Positions 21,925-33,642 of a DNA stretch of 64,000 nucleotides are shown in pieces. The position numbers and the translations under genes are program-made. The first letter of the stretch is position 1, and each line of letters opens with the position of its first letter. The DNA lies in the NCBI GenBank assembly GCA_963693305.1, contig OY855912.1:9465001-9529000 (forward strand), given 5' to 3'. The notes beneath the pieces were generated by a model. It was not told the DNA's origin. It made no database searches and saw only the letters and a program-made list of their open reading frames with translations. The stretch is from Meandrina meandrites (taxonomy: Eukaryota; Cnidaria; Anthozoa; Scleractinia; Meandrinidae).

Positions 21925-22890
21925 TTAACTAATTTAACTAAATACACACATCATAATTATCAGTTATAATTACAGCACAAGTACTTACTAAATAATTCAC
22001 ATACAGATATACAATAGAATTAACGGAAGCGGATATCCGTAAAGCAGGCGGGTTCAAGACTTCAACTATTTCCTGGCAACCGAAATCATACACTACGAAT
22101 CTCGTTCTTGTGTATTGGTGAAGAAAATAGGGGACCAGTTATTATTTATGAAGGGGGGATGGATAAATCATAGGGGGGTCAGGTGTATTCTTTTAGATGG
22201 CAGGGGGTGGGTAATGATAGGAAGTGTTTTAAAGCAGCCCGTTCACTTGAATGAATGTAAGTGGTTTCTGTAAAATGGCTAGTATTTGACTTATTATTTG
22301 TTATAGAATCAATCAGCTAATGCAATAAATTCTGGTTTATAGGCTCCAATAAAGACACACTGCAAAATAATGTACACAGAGTTTGTATGTCTGCCTTGTT
22401 TCAGCAACATGTACCGAACAGACTGACAGAAAGGCTTCCAAATCTCTGGGACCCATCCCCCCCCCCCTCCCTCCCCGAGGACCCCTGGCAAATCCGCGAG
22501 GGTTGATGGAGTGCCTTGTCATTCCCGATCACAGCTGAGCTGTCACAGGGCTGTAGCAAGCTGAATCCAGCTACCCAAAAATGCCATTCATTACAACAAT
22601 ACCATGACATTCTTGTGACTAGCATGTGACCAAAACCTGACTTTGCCCACACCTCTTGCAAGCCGGCAATTCAATGCTCCCTAGGACTATTTAGTCTTTG
22701 TCTCAGCTACCCGGCACAAGCTTCCGTGACGGAGCCCCCTTCCCTCCAGTTCAATTTTCCCGCGCGAGACTGGCTTAACGTCGGCCAGTTAAAGCACGGA
22801 TCCCGAAGTCCACCTTTTGTCAAATCAGTGTAGATGCGTATGTTAGGGCAGAATGAGAGTATAAAGTGCATCGCTCCTGATTTATTCCGT

Positions 22891-22956
22891 TACCTAACCT
22901 TTTATATACAGTTTGAACTACTTAAATTTAGTTCAAACTGTATATAAAGGTCAGGT
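22891..22956. repeat. Inverted repeat hairpin, arms about 30 bp
   Basis: TAGTTCAAACTGTATATAAA and its reverse complement flank a loop of about 7 bases. The outer part pairs TACCTAACC with GGTCAGGTA, allowing one mismatch and one gap. Confidence 0.75.
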
Positions 22957-23290
22957 AAAAGTGTACAATAAGCAAAACTGAAAGTGGCATATAAATGAAG
23001 GTATAGCGGTGCGAATGCAGTTCATTCTAGCCACGATAGAAATGAAACTGAGGGAAATTGATTCTCAACCCTCCACCAATATGATTTTATTATTAATTTT
23101 CCTGAGTTTCCTTCCTTTTACATATTACAAGCATTTCCCAAGCCCCCTTTAGCTCCTTTTCAACGTTGAACCCTTAGTGGATTGTTTGGAGGATTGGAGA
23201 TTTGGTAAAACTGTCAATACTATTTTTCTACGCCCCGAGTTACACACACTGTGTTAGGTACCCCGAGTTAGACTCGTTTAAATCATTGTA

Positions 23291-25259
23291 CTGTAACAGC
23301 CACCGAACACCTATGATATGCTTCTCTGATTGGATGCAGTTCAGTGACCTTACAACTACGGCCGCTATGCAATGTTGGTGAAGAAAAAAAAAATGAAATT
23401 ACCGCCGAACAATGAATTAATAGAATTCACATGAACCAATTTTGACTTGATTACCTACCCGTGTTGTAAACTACTAGGATAGTTTATAATGGCCAGAACC
23501 ATTGTGCACAAGCCCATTCATTTTCCGCTGTCCTCACTTGGAATCGCCATTGCATAAACATAAGCGCGAGGCTGGAAGCAAATCTCGTGCCTAGAGATCT
23601 GCATGGAACGAGATTACTAGAAACCAAAATTTTTCGCTCTCTTTTGCTTTCTTGTGTTGGCTGCAAATGAGAATATATAGCCGTGCAAGCGCTCTATCTC
23701 TGTTCCATGGCTCATTCCGTGCTCTGTGTCTCTATAGCCGCTTTGTTTTGAATTGTGTTTCGACGATTTAGACAAGTACGACAGGACGTTGGAGAATACA
23801 ACAGCGTATTTTTTTTTATTGTTATTAAAAATAATAAGCACTTAATAACTGGCCCCGAGGACAACAGTGAGTTTTGTTTCCCCGTTTTCTGTTATATCCC
23901 CTAACTGAAAATAAGAGCCAAAGATCGCAAATACACAGCTACAAAAATCGACCGTGTTACAAGAGGTAAAAAAATGTAAAAAATCTGAAAGAAATGAATG
24001 AATCGTTTTTTGTTACAATAAAAATTTATCATTAAATCCAGTTACATTTTTTATATGCATCTAAATCAATTTAACCTCCATACAAGTTTAAGTTTAAGCT
24101 GTTGTCGCCCTAGGGAGTTAGTGAGTTTTGTTCGCTCTTGGGAGTCATAGAGTTTTGTCGCCCGCCACGTGACACACTCTCGTCCAATAGAAAACAGCAT
24201 TTCATTGGGAGGGGGGGGGGGGGGGTATAACAATGGAAATTATTTTATAATGCTTCGCGTTCTTTCACGCCACTGTCACGCCACCGTAATTCGTAAAATA
24301 ATTTTATAATCTCGAATTTGTACAAAATTGTCGGGGGTGGAAGGGAATAAGGAATAACGGGCTAAAACAGAAAATGAAAAAGGAATATTTATGGTTTCAC
24401 TTTCACTACTTGGAATAATAAATAAGGCGCTTCCAGTAAAGGAATAATGAATATCGCGGATACGGAGGCGGTTATTTACCGTGCTCAAACATTATTTGAT
24501 CCTGATCTCTGAAATGTGAATTATCTGCTTGGTACCGATCGAGGCGTTGGTTAAACTATTTTTATCCCTAGGACTGTAGGCTTAGAAGTACGTCGCTACA
24601 GTTTCTAATTGGTTCTCGTTTTGTTGCATATTTTTGTACCGTTTTTCTGAAACGTTACTAAGTCGCTGAATATTTCCAGTGTTTTCAGCAAAATCAGCTT
24701 TTATTTTAGTATCAAGATTTAGCGCTTTCCATTTGTCAGAACTTGCCGGCCAGACCAGTATATTTGAGAACAGAAATCCGTTGTTAGTCAGATTTGTTTT
24801 TGTCAAATCAATCAATACCGTAATATTGTTATGATGGATTTGTGGGAAAATCCCTTGGAAAAGGCCCATTTCACATTCAAAACCACCGGATCGGCTGGCC
24901 AGTTCTGATAGCGAGTCTAGAGTCGACCTTAGATCATATAATGGTAACAAAAGATAACCACACAAAATGAACGAATGGAGTGCCAAAAGAAATTATATGT
25001 TGGCTGGGTTGTTGGCATCCATACCAGACAAAATTGTCAGTTGGCCGAAACGAGAAATAAACCCATTCATGGTATTCTGTCAAGCAAGTCTCTCTTCGTA
25101 TATATGCTAGTTTTATTTGTGAGTCTGTCGTGATCAGACATAAGAAAAAGTAAGCAACGTTTAATCTAAAATCATATCGCCTAGACAAAAAAGAAAAACT
25201 TTCCCTCCCTGCTTATTTACCGTATATAACACGCCCCCGATTAAAAGCATTTTTAAAAC
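23291..25259. other. Gene-free stretch
   Basis: There is a G run at about 24211-24225. A segment at about 23,640-23,760 resembles 29,640-29,760 (GCAAATGAGA, TTCCATGG, TGTCTCTA) and may extend the large duplication. No gene is supported. Confidence 0.45.
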
Positions 25260-28200
25260 AGGATAAGTATTAAGACCGAAGTATTCAAGCAAGCATTTTA
25301 GATTTTGAACCGAAGGCTAGAATAGTTTACTTTCCCGCCACCGAAGGCAAGCTAAAGCAGCTTCTAAGACCATCATTTTCTTTGGATTATTCTTCAATGA
25401 ACTCTTCAAGCGAAATATAAAACTATTCTAGAGAGCTTTTCAGCCTTAATAAATTACTCTCAAACCAAACAAGAAAAACAACGATATCGATAATGAAATG
25501 ACCTTCTCGCATCGACCCATAAGAACACTTTGTACAAAATAATAAGAAGAAAGCATCTCAAACTACCCTGATAAAAACGTAGTCTTATTTTTGGGGATGG
25601 AAAGGGAATGACCGGGAGTGACTTATTCACATCTTATTCATTATTCATTTGTAGATTTTCCGTGTTTTTCATTATTCCCTATTACCTGACTTAAAGTATC
25701 GGAGCATGTGTCATAAAATAATGCAAACATGATAAATTTATTATCAGATTCACCCAGAGTCGATCCAGGTCTATGGGCCATTCTCCACTGCAAATTAAAC
25801 TGAAAGTATTCCTTTGCCTAAGCTGATCTTACTTTCTCTGTTGAATAACAGTGGACGGCGGAATGGAAAGAAGTGGAAAATGATTCTAAAAGTTAATATA
25901 AAAATCTTGGCTTACCTTCTGATCGATGGTACACGCAAAAATCAGCTTCCCGTTTGAAGGAGCAACTTACGAAATTACTTGAGCTGCTGTCGAATATCAA
26001 AACAACACAAGTGTTTTCATTGTCATTTCAAGTGGACTATAGGGACCAAAACTATTCTTGGTAAAAACAGTTTGTCCGTATGAAGCGAATAACCGTAAAG
26101 CGGGTGCCGGGTTGGTTCAGGACTCCTGGCATCCGAAATCCAACACTACGATCGCAAACGTTCCCTTTTTATCGGAGAAGAAAATAATCATGACAAATGT
26201 TTTAGCTGAGAGGAGGTTTTCGGAGCGATCTCCTATTAGTGGGCGGTATTTAGTATAGTTAGTGACTAGACAATTTAAAACAATGTCCTTCGTGGAGTTG
26301 TTTTAATAATTAACAATGATTAAAAAGAAAACCAAAATTCTTAGAATTCTTTTTATATGACATGTCTAATAAAAAAACACCTGGTCTCTTCTAGACATAG
26401 CAAAATGGATATATATGTCTATTCTAACGACATAATTTTCCGAAATGAAACTTGAAGGGTCGATGGCGCCTTATATATGCTAAATAAGCAGGCAATATAA
26501 TTTTAGATTAAACTGAAAGTATTCCTTTGCCTAATAATAAGCTGATCTAAATTACTCTGGTGAATAATAGTGGACGGCGAATGGAAGGAATGGAGTGGGA
26601 AATGATTCTAAAAGTTTATATAAAAATCTTGGCTTACCTTCTGATCGATGACGGTATCTGCAAACGGTATACGCTTAAATCGGCTTCCCATTTGAAGGAG
26701 CAATTTGCGAGATCACTAGAGCTGCTGTCGAATACCGACAAACGGTACGCAAATACGCAAACATGAGTTCCCCTTTCTAACGAGAAAATGGAATGGTGTC
26801 GAGTGTGGATCACGCATCCGTCTGTATTGGCTGCCTCAAGGGTCTGGGATTTAGCTTGAAATTTGGCTCCAGGATCATTACGAATGAGACTCAATAAAAG
26901 ACAAGTGTGTTCTTGATTGGTTCTGCCGAAAACAAATACCAAAGCACAATGCACTTAGAACACGAGAAAGACGAGCAACAACGCTGTTTCAGCGCGAGTG
27001 TTAGCGCTGGGAAATCAGATCTGGTTCAGAAGAGACATTTTGTTCGATGAAAATATTCCCTACAGTTCTGGGAATAAATGTTTTCATTGTTATTTTCAGA
27101 AATGAGGGACCAAATCTATTGTTCGTAATGAAGGTTTGTTTGTATGAAGCGGATATCCGTAAAGCCTGCGGGTTGAGTTCTTCAAATATTTCCTCGCAGC
27201 CGATGTACTTGTGTATTGGTGAAGAAAATAGGGGACCTGTCATGTTTTAATGAAGCGGGGACGGGGCGCGGGGAGAGAGGGAATGGATAAATAGTAGGGC
27301 GTCCGGATGTATTTTGTTAGATGAAACTGGTTAAAAAAAATTTAAAGGAACCCACTGGCAATTGACTGAATGTAAGTGATCAGTGGCTGTTATTATTCAT
27401 TTCACAATAAATCGGCTAATCACGACCATGGATTCTGGTTTATAGACTACGATAACGACGGTATTATTTTGTCTACGATTATCGCACTCGATAATACCCT
27501 TACGCCATGACTTACGACCATTAGCACGTCATTTCACTTCAACCTCTTTCCCAGGGTCTCTCTCGCGGGGAGAGAGAGACCCTGGGAACGAGGTTGATTT
27601 CACTTGCGATATTAATGTTGCCAAAATGGCCGATACGCAAATCGTTTTGGCTATGGCTATGGCTGTGGCTGCTTAACACAAGAGAAGAAGAAAACAAGGC
27701 CAAGGGTACAAGAAGTCAGAGAGAGCAAATGGTTGGAGAAAGGGGTTTGTTTGCCAGTTGATGGAAGAACTACAACAACTTCCTCCGAGTCTGCTATTTT
27801 GACGCAGCACCAATTCCACCCTCCTCCGTACTCAGTAAATTTTTGTTACTAAAACGTCCTATTTTTATTGTTCTCGGCTGTGATTGTCGTAGAGTTTTAA
27901 AATATATTTTAAAATCCTACGAGATTTTTCGCGTTGCGCGCGTCTGTCGCAAGGATGATATAAGGTGGTTTACACGACGCGATTCGTGTTGAGCGTGTCG
28001 CATGCGATGATCGCATGCAGGCACAATCGTACAATCTAAGTCGACACACACCACGTGTACAGGAGCGAACCGGAAGTTATGTTACACGCACGGAGTGATT
28101 GGCAGTTCAAAAATAAAAGTTCCTGGATTTTGGGGAGGAGCATTTACGCGTTTCGACAATCTCATTGCACGTGCACGTACGTGCCACAAACTACGTCATT

Positions 28201-28610
28201 TTCTCGCGCGCAAGATTTGGTCTAAAAATAGGCTACTCGCGAAAGACATAGCACGCTCCCAAATATTAGATGTAGACTTCTAGTTTATGAACTTCTGATG
28301 CATCCCATTTTACGCCGAATAGAAAAAAGGTAACGCTAGAAAATTTCGGGGGAACTGATCCTCCGCCAATGTGATTTTATTATTAATTTACCTGAGTTTC
28401 CTCCCCTTCATTGCTTCCCTTTACAAATTACAAATATTTCTCAAGCCCCCCGCCTTCGTGGAATGCTTGTGTAATATGTTTGAAAGCTCAACATAGAGAT
28501 GAAGTGGGGGAGGAGTGAGAGGAATGGAAGAAATTTGGTAAATCTACCAAAACTTTTTTCTATGCCCCGAGTTAGACACTCTGAGTAAAGAACTCCGATA
28601 CATTACATCA
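25260..28610. repeat. Large diverged duplication, copy 2 (partner at 20740-23290)
   Basis: The two 200-bp cores at about 25,905-26,200 and 26,620-27,250 both resemble 20,905-21,500. The first is shorter, so the copy is itself internally duplicated. The part at 25,265-25,410 matches 20,690-20,800 in inverted orientation, so a rearrangement accompanied the duplication. Confidence 0.65.
27540..27596. mobile_element. 57-bp foldback element with 9-bp target duplication
   Basis: The element is almost entirely one hairpin: CAACCTC.TTCCCAGGGTCT at the left pairs with AGACCCTGGGAACGAGGTTG at the right across a CGCGGGG-like loop. ATTTCACTT flanks it directly at 27531-27539 and 27597-27605. A 9-bp duplication would fit a Mutator-type mobiliser. 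Confidence 0.8.
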
Positions 28611-28666
28611 TTTCACTCCTTTCACGGGAAAATATGAACTCACAATTGACCTCGCTCCCAATGTGT

Positions 28667-28705
28667 GGCTTCATAGCTCAGTTGGTAGAGCATCGCACCG
28701 GTATC

Positions 28706-28739
<34 letters not shown>
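28667..28739 (+). tRNA. tRNA-like gene, clover-leaf intact except the anticodon arm (apparent anticodon GGT)
   Basis: GGCTTCA pairs over 7 bp with TGAAGCC. The D arm is GCTC-AGTTGGTA-GAGC and the T arm is ACGGG-TTCGAAT-CCCGT, both perfect. Both pol III boxes fit (TAGCTCAGTTGG and GGTTCGAATCC), and a T run follows at 28742-28748. The anticodon stem TCGCA/CGCGG has an A-C mismatch at its top pair, and position 33 is C where U is nearly invariant. If read normally the anticodon is GGT, which eukaryotes do not usually use for Thr. It is more likely the head of a tRNA-derived SINE than a translating tRNA. Confidence 0.6.
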
Positions 28740-28810
28740 TGATTTTTTTCAGGCTTCTTTATTCCAATTGCTTAAATTGGAAATTCACTGCGAAGATCAC
28801 ATATCACCTA
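28667..28810 (+). mobile_element. Probable tRNA-derived SINE
   Basis: The tRNA-like head is followed by TTCAGGCTTCTTTATTCCAA and ATTGCTTAAATTGGAAATTC, a tail containing an AATTG...AATT hairpin. From memory, peptides translated from this head-plus-tail recur as artefacts in cnidarian and fish protein sets, as expected of a SINE with a conserved domain. The end of the element is uncertain. Confidence 0.5.
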
Positions 28811-30011
28811 CTATATTTAACTCGATTAGAGATCAGCATACCATCTAGATACGTATAAACTACCTCAAAACAAAGTAATCTTAATTCGTGGAGATGGGGA
28901 TTTTAATGAATTCTACGTAAAAAAAAACATAAATTCTCACAGTTCTTCGTATACTAATTAGATTAATATATCGTCAGTACCGTGTACTGGATACTTAACT
29001 CGTGCAATTGGCTACAGTCTAAAATATTTTATAACCAGCGTGCGTCCCATATCACTCGGGAAAAGGAGAAGAAAGAAGCTGGGCCCGGGGGAAGGTGGAT
29101 AGTAAGGAAAGCCGGACTAAAATGTTGTAGTATGGGTTTAGTGAATCATGGTGCATGGTTTTGGTACCGCCAGAACAGAATTGGTACTAGGTCAGAGCAC
29201 CCCACCCTAACCCACTTGTTATGAACAAAGGGCCCATCATCACTTTGCCACCAATCCCCCCTCCACCCCCAACACCCTCTTTGAATCCGCCACTGCACTG
29301 CACGGGCTATCTATTTCTTAACTGTTATACCAATATCTATTGCCTAAAAATCTTCTTGTCATTATCATTGAGCTTGGCTCTTCTCTCTACATTGCATGGA
29401 ACTTACACCTCTCCTTTAAAATGTCCTCATCGTGAGGTGTGTCACCAAATCTAAACAATGCTGATCTTTGTGCATCATTAAATTCTTAAGTCACAAAACC
29501 TGGCATAAACGTGCATTTTGTTGTGAAGTCTCAAACGCTTTCGCTCCGTTCTGACTACAGTATTGAGACTAACAGTAACATTTCTCTCAAAATTACAGCT
29601 TCTTCTAACAGCGGTATCAATGAGACCCCCCAGCCCCACCCCGTTGTTATGTTGCCTGCAAATGAGAGTAGCAGTGCGAGATGTCTATCCCTCTTCCATG
29701 GTTCATGCTGTTCTCTATGTCTCTAAAGATCTCTATAGTGTTTCCTACCAAAGGCAAGCCATTGTTTGGTAACAGCATCTCAAATAAAATCAGTGTCACA
29801 GCTCACACGTCCTATAACTATACTGTGCTAAAACACTTTTCAACTTCATGCAAACAAACTGAGTAACAAAAAATGTTTCTACAACTGGCTCTAGTACAAT
29901 ATATTGACAAGTTAAAATTGAATAAAACTCTCTAACAAAGTTCCGCTTCACGAAACGTTAATCTCCACGAAACTGGATCACAGCTGTAGACCCGGGGTTG
30001 GAGGAGGCCGA
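28811..30011. other. Gene-free stretch downstream of PLAC8 gene C
   Basis: This holds a segment at 29,640-29,760 that is similar to 23,640-23,760. Otherwise nothing is recognisable. The 3' UTR of gene C occupies its right-hand end. Confidence 0.45.
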
Positions 30012-31619
30012 TCAATGCGGCCTCGCTCCGACATGGTTCAGCTCACGAGACAGTTGGCACAACACACAAGGTCCACAGCACTGCGTCACACAGAAATCAT
30101 TGCACAAGGAACCCTGAAAATTAACAAACAAAAACGTGAACTCCTTTATAGCGAGCAGTGTGGTGTGCAACATAACGAGGGTTCTGGGACCTAACGGAGT
30201 CCACAGTGTTCACTTTCTGGTCAGTGGTTAACCACGTCTCCATAGTCACTTCATGACGTCACTTATTGTTATCATTGTGCCAACGAGAGAACTATGTTTG
30301 AAGACAGGTATTTTCGCGTGACTTCCATACATGCGAACTCGAAAACTCAAATATAATTTGCAGTCTAATTGAAGACTGCAGTGCGGTTTTACTTCTTGTA
30401 ACAGGCTCCCGCTCTCAAACCATTCTTTTGTGTCACCGTTTTTTTCCAGATTACTATGAATGGTCTAAGAATAGTCGGTAACGTATGAAGATGTCACGCA
30501 CGCAACACCTTTGCTATCGTTGATGTCGGTAAGCCTACCTGAATGTTTTCCTGCACCCTGAGTTTCACCCTCAGCCCAAGAAGAGCTCCAGGACAACAAG
30601 TGGCAAAGCAACAACCTTCACCCATTCGCGAGGACACATCACACAGCAAGAGGCAATGGCACCAGAATCCCAAACAAACTGCAATTTAAAAAAAATAACA
30701 ATTAGCAGATCTTTTTGGCATTTTCTGGCTTATACGAAGACAGAATATATATATATCTTATTAACTTTCCACGAGGGCCGTACTGAGGGCAGGTCAGAGA
30801 ATATCAGTCCTGGGTCTTGACAGTGGAATGGAGAACAGCGAGATAGTAAAACCCAACTGATATTGACAGAAAAAGAGCTGCAGAATTTTAGAAAATATTG
30901 ACCCCAATTAACGCATTCTGATTGGCTGATTTTAGTTATGGACTCTTTTGGCTGTCTTGAGGCATATTCATTAATATTGTGTAACTCTTCTCTCATCCGG
31001 GTACACGTAGATAACTCCGGGTTATGAGCATGCAAATCCTGCTTTGTACTGTTAGAAATTGGTGCAACGGGCAAAGTAACACGTGAGAACAACGAAAATA
31101 AAACAAGCGAGGAGTGAAGCAACAGGAAAGCTTCAAAAAGTACAGTAGTTTTCGAAATCGAAAAGACATTAAGCCAATCACAAAAAACGCAGATAGTAAA
31201 AGTAACAAATCAGAATCTAAAGTGAAAACACGCAAGCATTGCCACCGCGGGAAAACGCGCGTACGCCAAGTCACGAGTCGCGATTACACTGTTCTGATTG
31301 GTTGGAGATCATTTCACCGATCGTAGGTCACAGTAGCGCAAAACACACGAAATGCTTTAGATTATTTTAACTTACGAGAGTAACAGTCCTCAAAGCATCC
31401 ACACAGACCAGTGCTCCAGTCACGCATTCCTTGTTGTAACACCAGTGGAGCCGGTTGAGTCATGATAACAGTTGTATTAGTGGTTTGTTGAAATCCCCCT
31501 GGTTGGGCCATCACTGGCTGAGCCGGCGGGTACCCGGCTTGAACCGGGGGATACCCTGGTTGCATACCGTAGGGATCATTTTGCATTTCACGATATCCGG
31601 CAGTAGGCTTCTCCGACAT
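30012..31619 (-). CDS. PLAC8-family cysteine-rich protein, gene C (3 exons, 161 aa)
   Basis: The exons are 31619-31376, 30678-30539 and 30113-30012, all GT-AG, with the same phases as genes A, B and D. The ATG lies 21 bases after a likely splice acceptor (TTTACTCAG). Residues 1-60 are proline-rich with one or two PGYPPxQ and PAQPVMAQPG units. The PLAC8 domain runs from RDWSTGLCGCFEDCYS, through CLGFWCHCLLLCDVSSRMGE, GCCFATCCPGALLGLR and GSLCNDFCVTQCCGPC, to QLSRELNHVGA. The CCPC motif reads WCHC. It is closest in sequence to gene B, lacks B's exon 2 insertion, and ends RPH. Function within the family is unknown. Confidence 0.88.
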
Positions 31620-31768
31620 ATTTCAAGAATAAGTAGCTAAACCTGAGTAAAGCAGAGTACAGGTAAATGTCAGTCAGCATACAATAAGGAATTAGGTCAC
31701 CTTAAACTGTAATGTTGAAGATCAATTGTTAATGCAAAAATAAAGAAGGCACACACACCAAGACTTAA

Positions 31769-32143
31769 ACGGACACTGCCACCAATATTTAGGATTACTT
31801 TGAAAAGCCAAAAGACATTCTAGTCACAGGAGTCTCCGAGACCCAAAAATACTGTTTCAGTTACCCAAACAATTCTCTGAGACTATAATTTAGTGTGATT
31901 GGCTGCAGATCGCCAGGATGCGAATGGCTGCAACTTGAAAACATCGGACTGATGTTTTCAAGTTTTTCCTTTGTTTCATGAAAAAGTCATCCATAACTAA
32001 CTATGGTTTGTTCTTCCTTTGAGAAAATCAACAGATTTCTTTCTCTTGACTTTCTGAGAGTGTTCTGTGTACGTCAAAAAGTATTCATTTCATCTTTAGC
32101 ACATTTTCACCCCAAAACGTAAAACTGCCCGTGACAGTGCCCC
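31769..32143. mobile_element. TTAA-family MITE (family copy 3)
   Basis: It begins after TTAA with ACGGACACTGCCACC and ends GTGACAGTGCCCC followed by TTTA, a decayed TTAA. Its centre is a perfect 14-bp hairpin AACTTGAAAACATC-GGACT-GATGTTTTCAAGTT at 31932-31964. This occupies the same place as the differing hairpin in copies 1 and 2. Confidence 0.7.
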
Positions 32144-32281
32144 TTTAGCATTTCTTAAGTTCGCCGACTCGCGTAGTAAGGGTGTAAATTAAGAATTGTG
32201 TCACAGGAGTTTTTCTTGTTCCAGACACACTATTCGAATACGGATGAATTAAGCGCATCTTTTTTTCCTCCGGTTTAGCCA

Positions 32282-32845
32282 ACCGTCCACAATAGACGGC
32301 GTTTTCGATCACGGAAAAATGGAGCTTTTCGAAAACGGTCTCCAGAGTGGGGAAATTTGGTGGTGTAGATGGTGTAGTGTGGACGCCGAACACGGAGCTT
32401 TTCGAAAACGCTGACGTCAAATGGCCATGTGATCTCTGTCACAGTCCCCTTTCGGACAATTTGATTCTTTTGTTGTTTTTCTCTGTTATCGAGTTTGATT
32501 GCTTCTTTGGAGTTAAATCTCTTTTTGTCAGACTTCGGCTTTCGACTAGAATGGACATTTTTTTAGCACAGATTGTGTGCTTCCCTCAAACCCTACCAAA
32601 GCGGGAAGGCGGTAATCGTGAATGTCGCTAAACAGAAGGTTTAATCAGCAGTACAATAGCTCTGCTGGTGCGTTGTAACGTTGTGTGCGACGCAGCGTTT
32701 ATTTTTTCAATATACCCGGAATAGTGTGGACGGCGTAATTATTAAAAGCGCTGCGAAAATGAATAGTGTAGACGGAAAACACCGTTTTTAGGGCGAAAAC
32801 TCCGTTTTCAAATTTATCCGGATTAGTGCGGACGGCGTACGTGTT
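32282..32845. mobile_element. Degenerate MITE remnant with repeated GCTTTTCGAAAACG
   Basis: GGAGCTTTTCGAAAACG occurs twice (about 32,322 and 32,392). The right end reads TTTATCCGGATTAGTGCGGACGGC, with related GTCCACA...GACGGCGTTTTC phrases at the left. This arrangement resembles a TIR element but the boundaries are worn. Confidence 0.35.
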
Positions 32846-32846
32846 A

Positions 32847-33642
32847 CAGTCAAGCGCCTCGAACCGAAGCCAACCGACTAAGTTTTTGACATCTTTTTTT
32901 CAAGTTTTTGATTAGTTTGAGGTGTTTTTTGGCTTCCAGTTGCTTTAAACTACCAATCGGATACCTTGAAAAGAGGAAGACGAGGTATCAAACGTTGCAT
33001 GTTTCGTCATAAAACGTCAGAGTTTGAAAAGGTTTCAAACAACGTTTCGCACGAGCGATTATGCCAAGTTCAACTGGCGATATAAAATAAATTTATGCCG
33101 AAAAAAATTTGGTCAAACTTGACTTCCTCATAAAGGAAGATTTTGTGAAACTTGACTTTCAATTTCAAGTGTTCTGCGTTTGTAAAACCTGTAAAACCGG
33201 ATGAAACTGAACGTTTTACAGATCTTTATGGAAGTTTAATTTTATACGAAGTCAACAGATGTTTACAAGTACTTCTCGCCGAACATAAAAGTTTTTGGTA
33301 CATTTTAGTTTTATGATGTTCAGCGAAGCAAAGCTCTTTTTGATAGCTTAACAGTTACAAACAGTTTAAGGAGTTTTGGCCGCGGAAGAAAATGCTTTTA
33401 TCGCCAGTTCAACTTCCCTGCGATGGACTAGCATCCCGTCCAGGGGGGAGTAGCAATACTCCTAGTCGCTTCATGCTACGGAAACCGGGATAAGCTCCGG
33501 CCTGATGGGCCCCTAGGCTCGTATACAGACTTTTTCAACTTCATAATCGTTCGTGTGAACCGTTGTTCAACCGAAAGCCATCAAACTTATCAAAAGATGT
33601 CAAAAACTTAGTCAGGTGGCTACGGTTCGAGGCGTTTGACTG
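32847..33642. mobile_element. Mariner-type MITE, long copy containing a nested SINE tail
   Basis: The ends CAGTCAAGCGCC and GGCGTTTGACTG flank an interior that matches 48389-48832 almost throughout. The CAGT...ACTG ends with TA at the left and CA at the right (decayed TA) fit a Tc1/mariner mobiliser. It is about 350 bp longer than the other copy, mainly at about 33,140-33,530. Confidence 0.75.
33408..33532 (+). mobile_element. SINE 3' tail fragment
   Basis: The sequence CCCTGCGATGGACTAGCATC through CTCCTAGTCGCTTCATGC to GGGCCCCTAGGCTCGTATAC matches, from memory, the 3' part of a tRNA-headed SINE common in stony corals. The head of the same family may be the piece at 51680-51790. Confidence 0.45.

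Larger units (their letters stand above)
20740..23290. repeat. Large diverged duplication, copy 1 (partner at 25260-28610)
   Basis: Ordered matches with copy 2 include CTTCTGATCGATGACGGTAT (20,916 and 26,637), GAAGCGGATATCCGTAAAGC (22,027 and 27,147), TTCTGGTTTATAG (22,329 and 27,433) and GATTTTATTATTAATTT (23,083 and 28,372). The offsets of 5.1-5.7 kb drift because of indels, one being the MITE at 21548-21924 present only here. A third partial copy lies at 40225-40690. Confidence 0.75.

Noticed and set aside
27609..27810. Possible N-terminal exon of a Harbinger-type transposon protein (ATGGCCGATACGCAAATCG)
   Set aside because: The frame stops after about 16 codons and no transposase motifs follow; similarity is too weak to call.
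28634..28858. 74-residue open frame over the tRNA-like locus
   Set aside because: It is a translation of the tRNA-derived SINE, a common annotation artefact.
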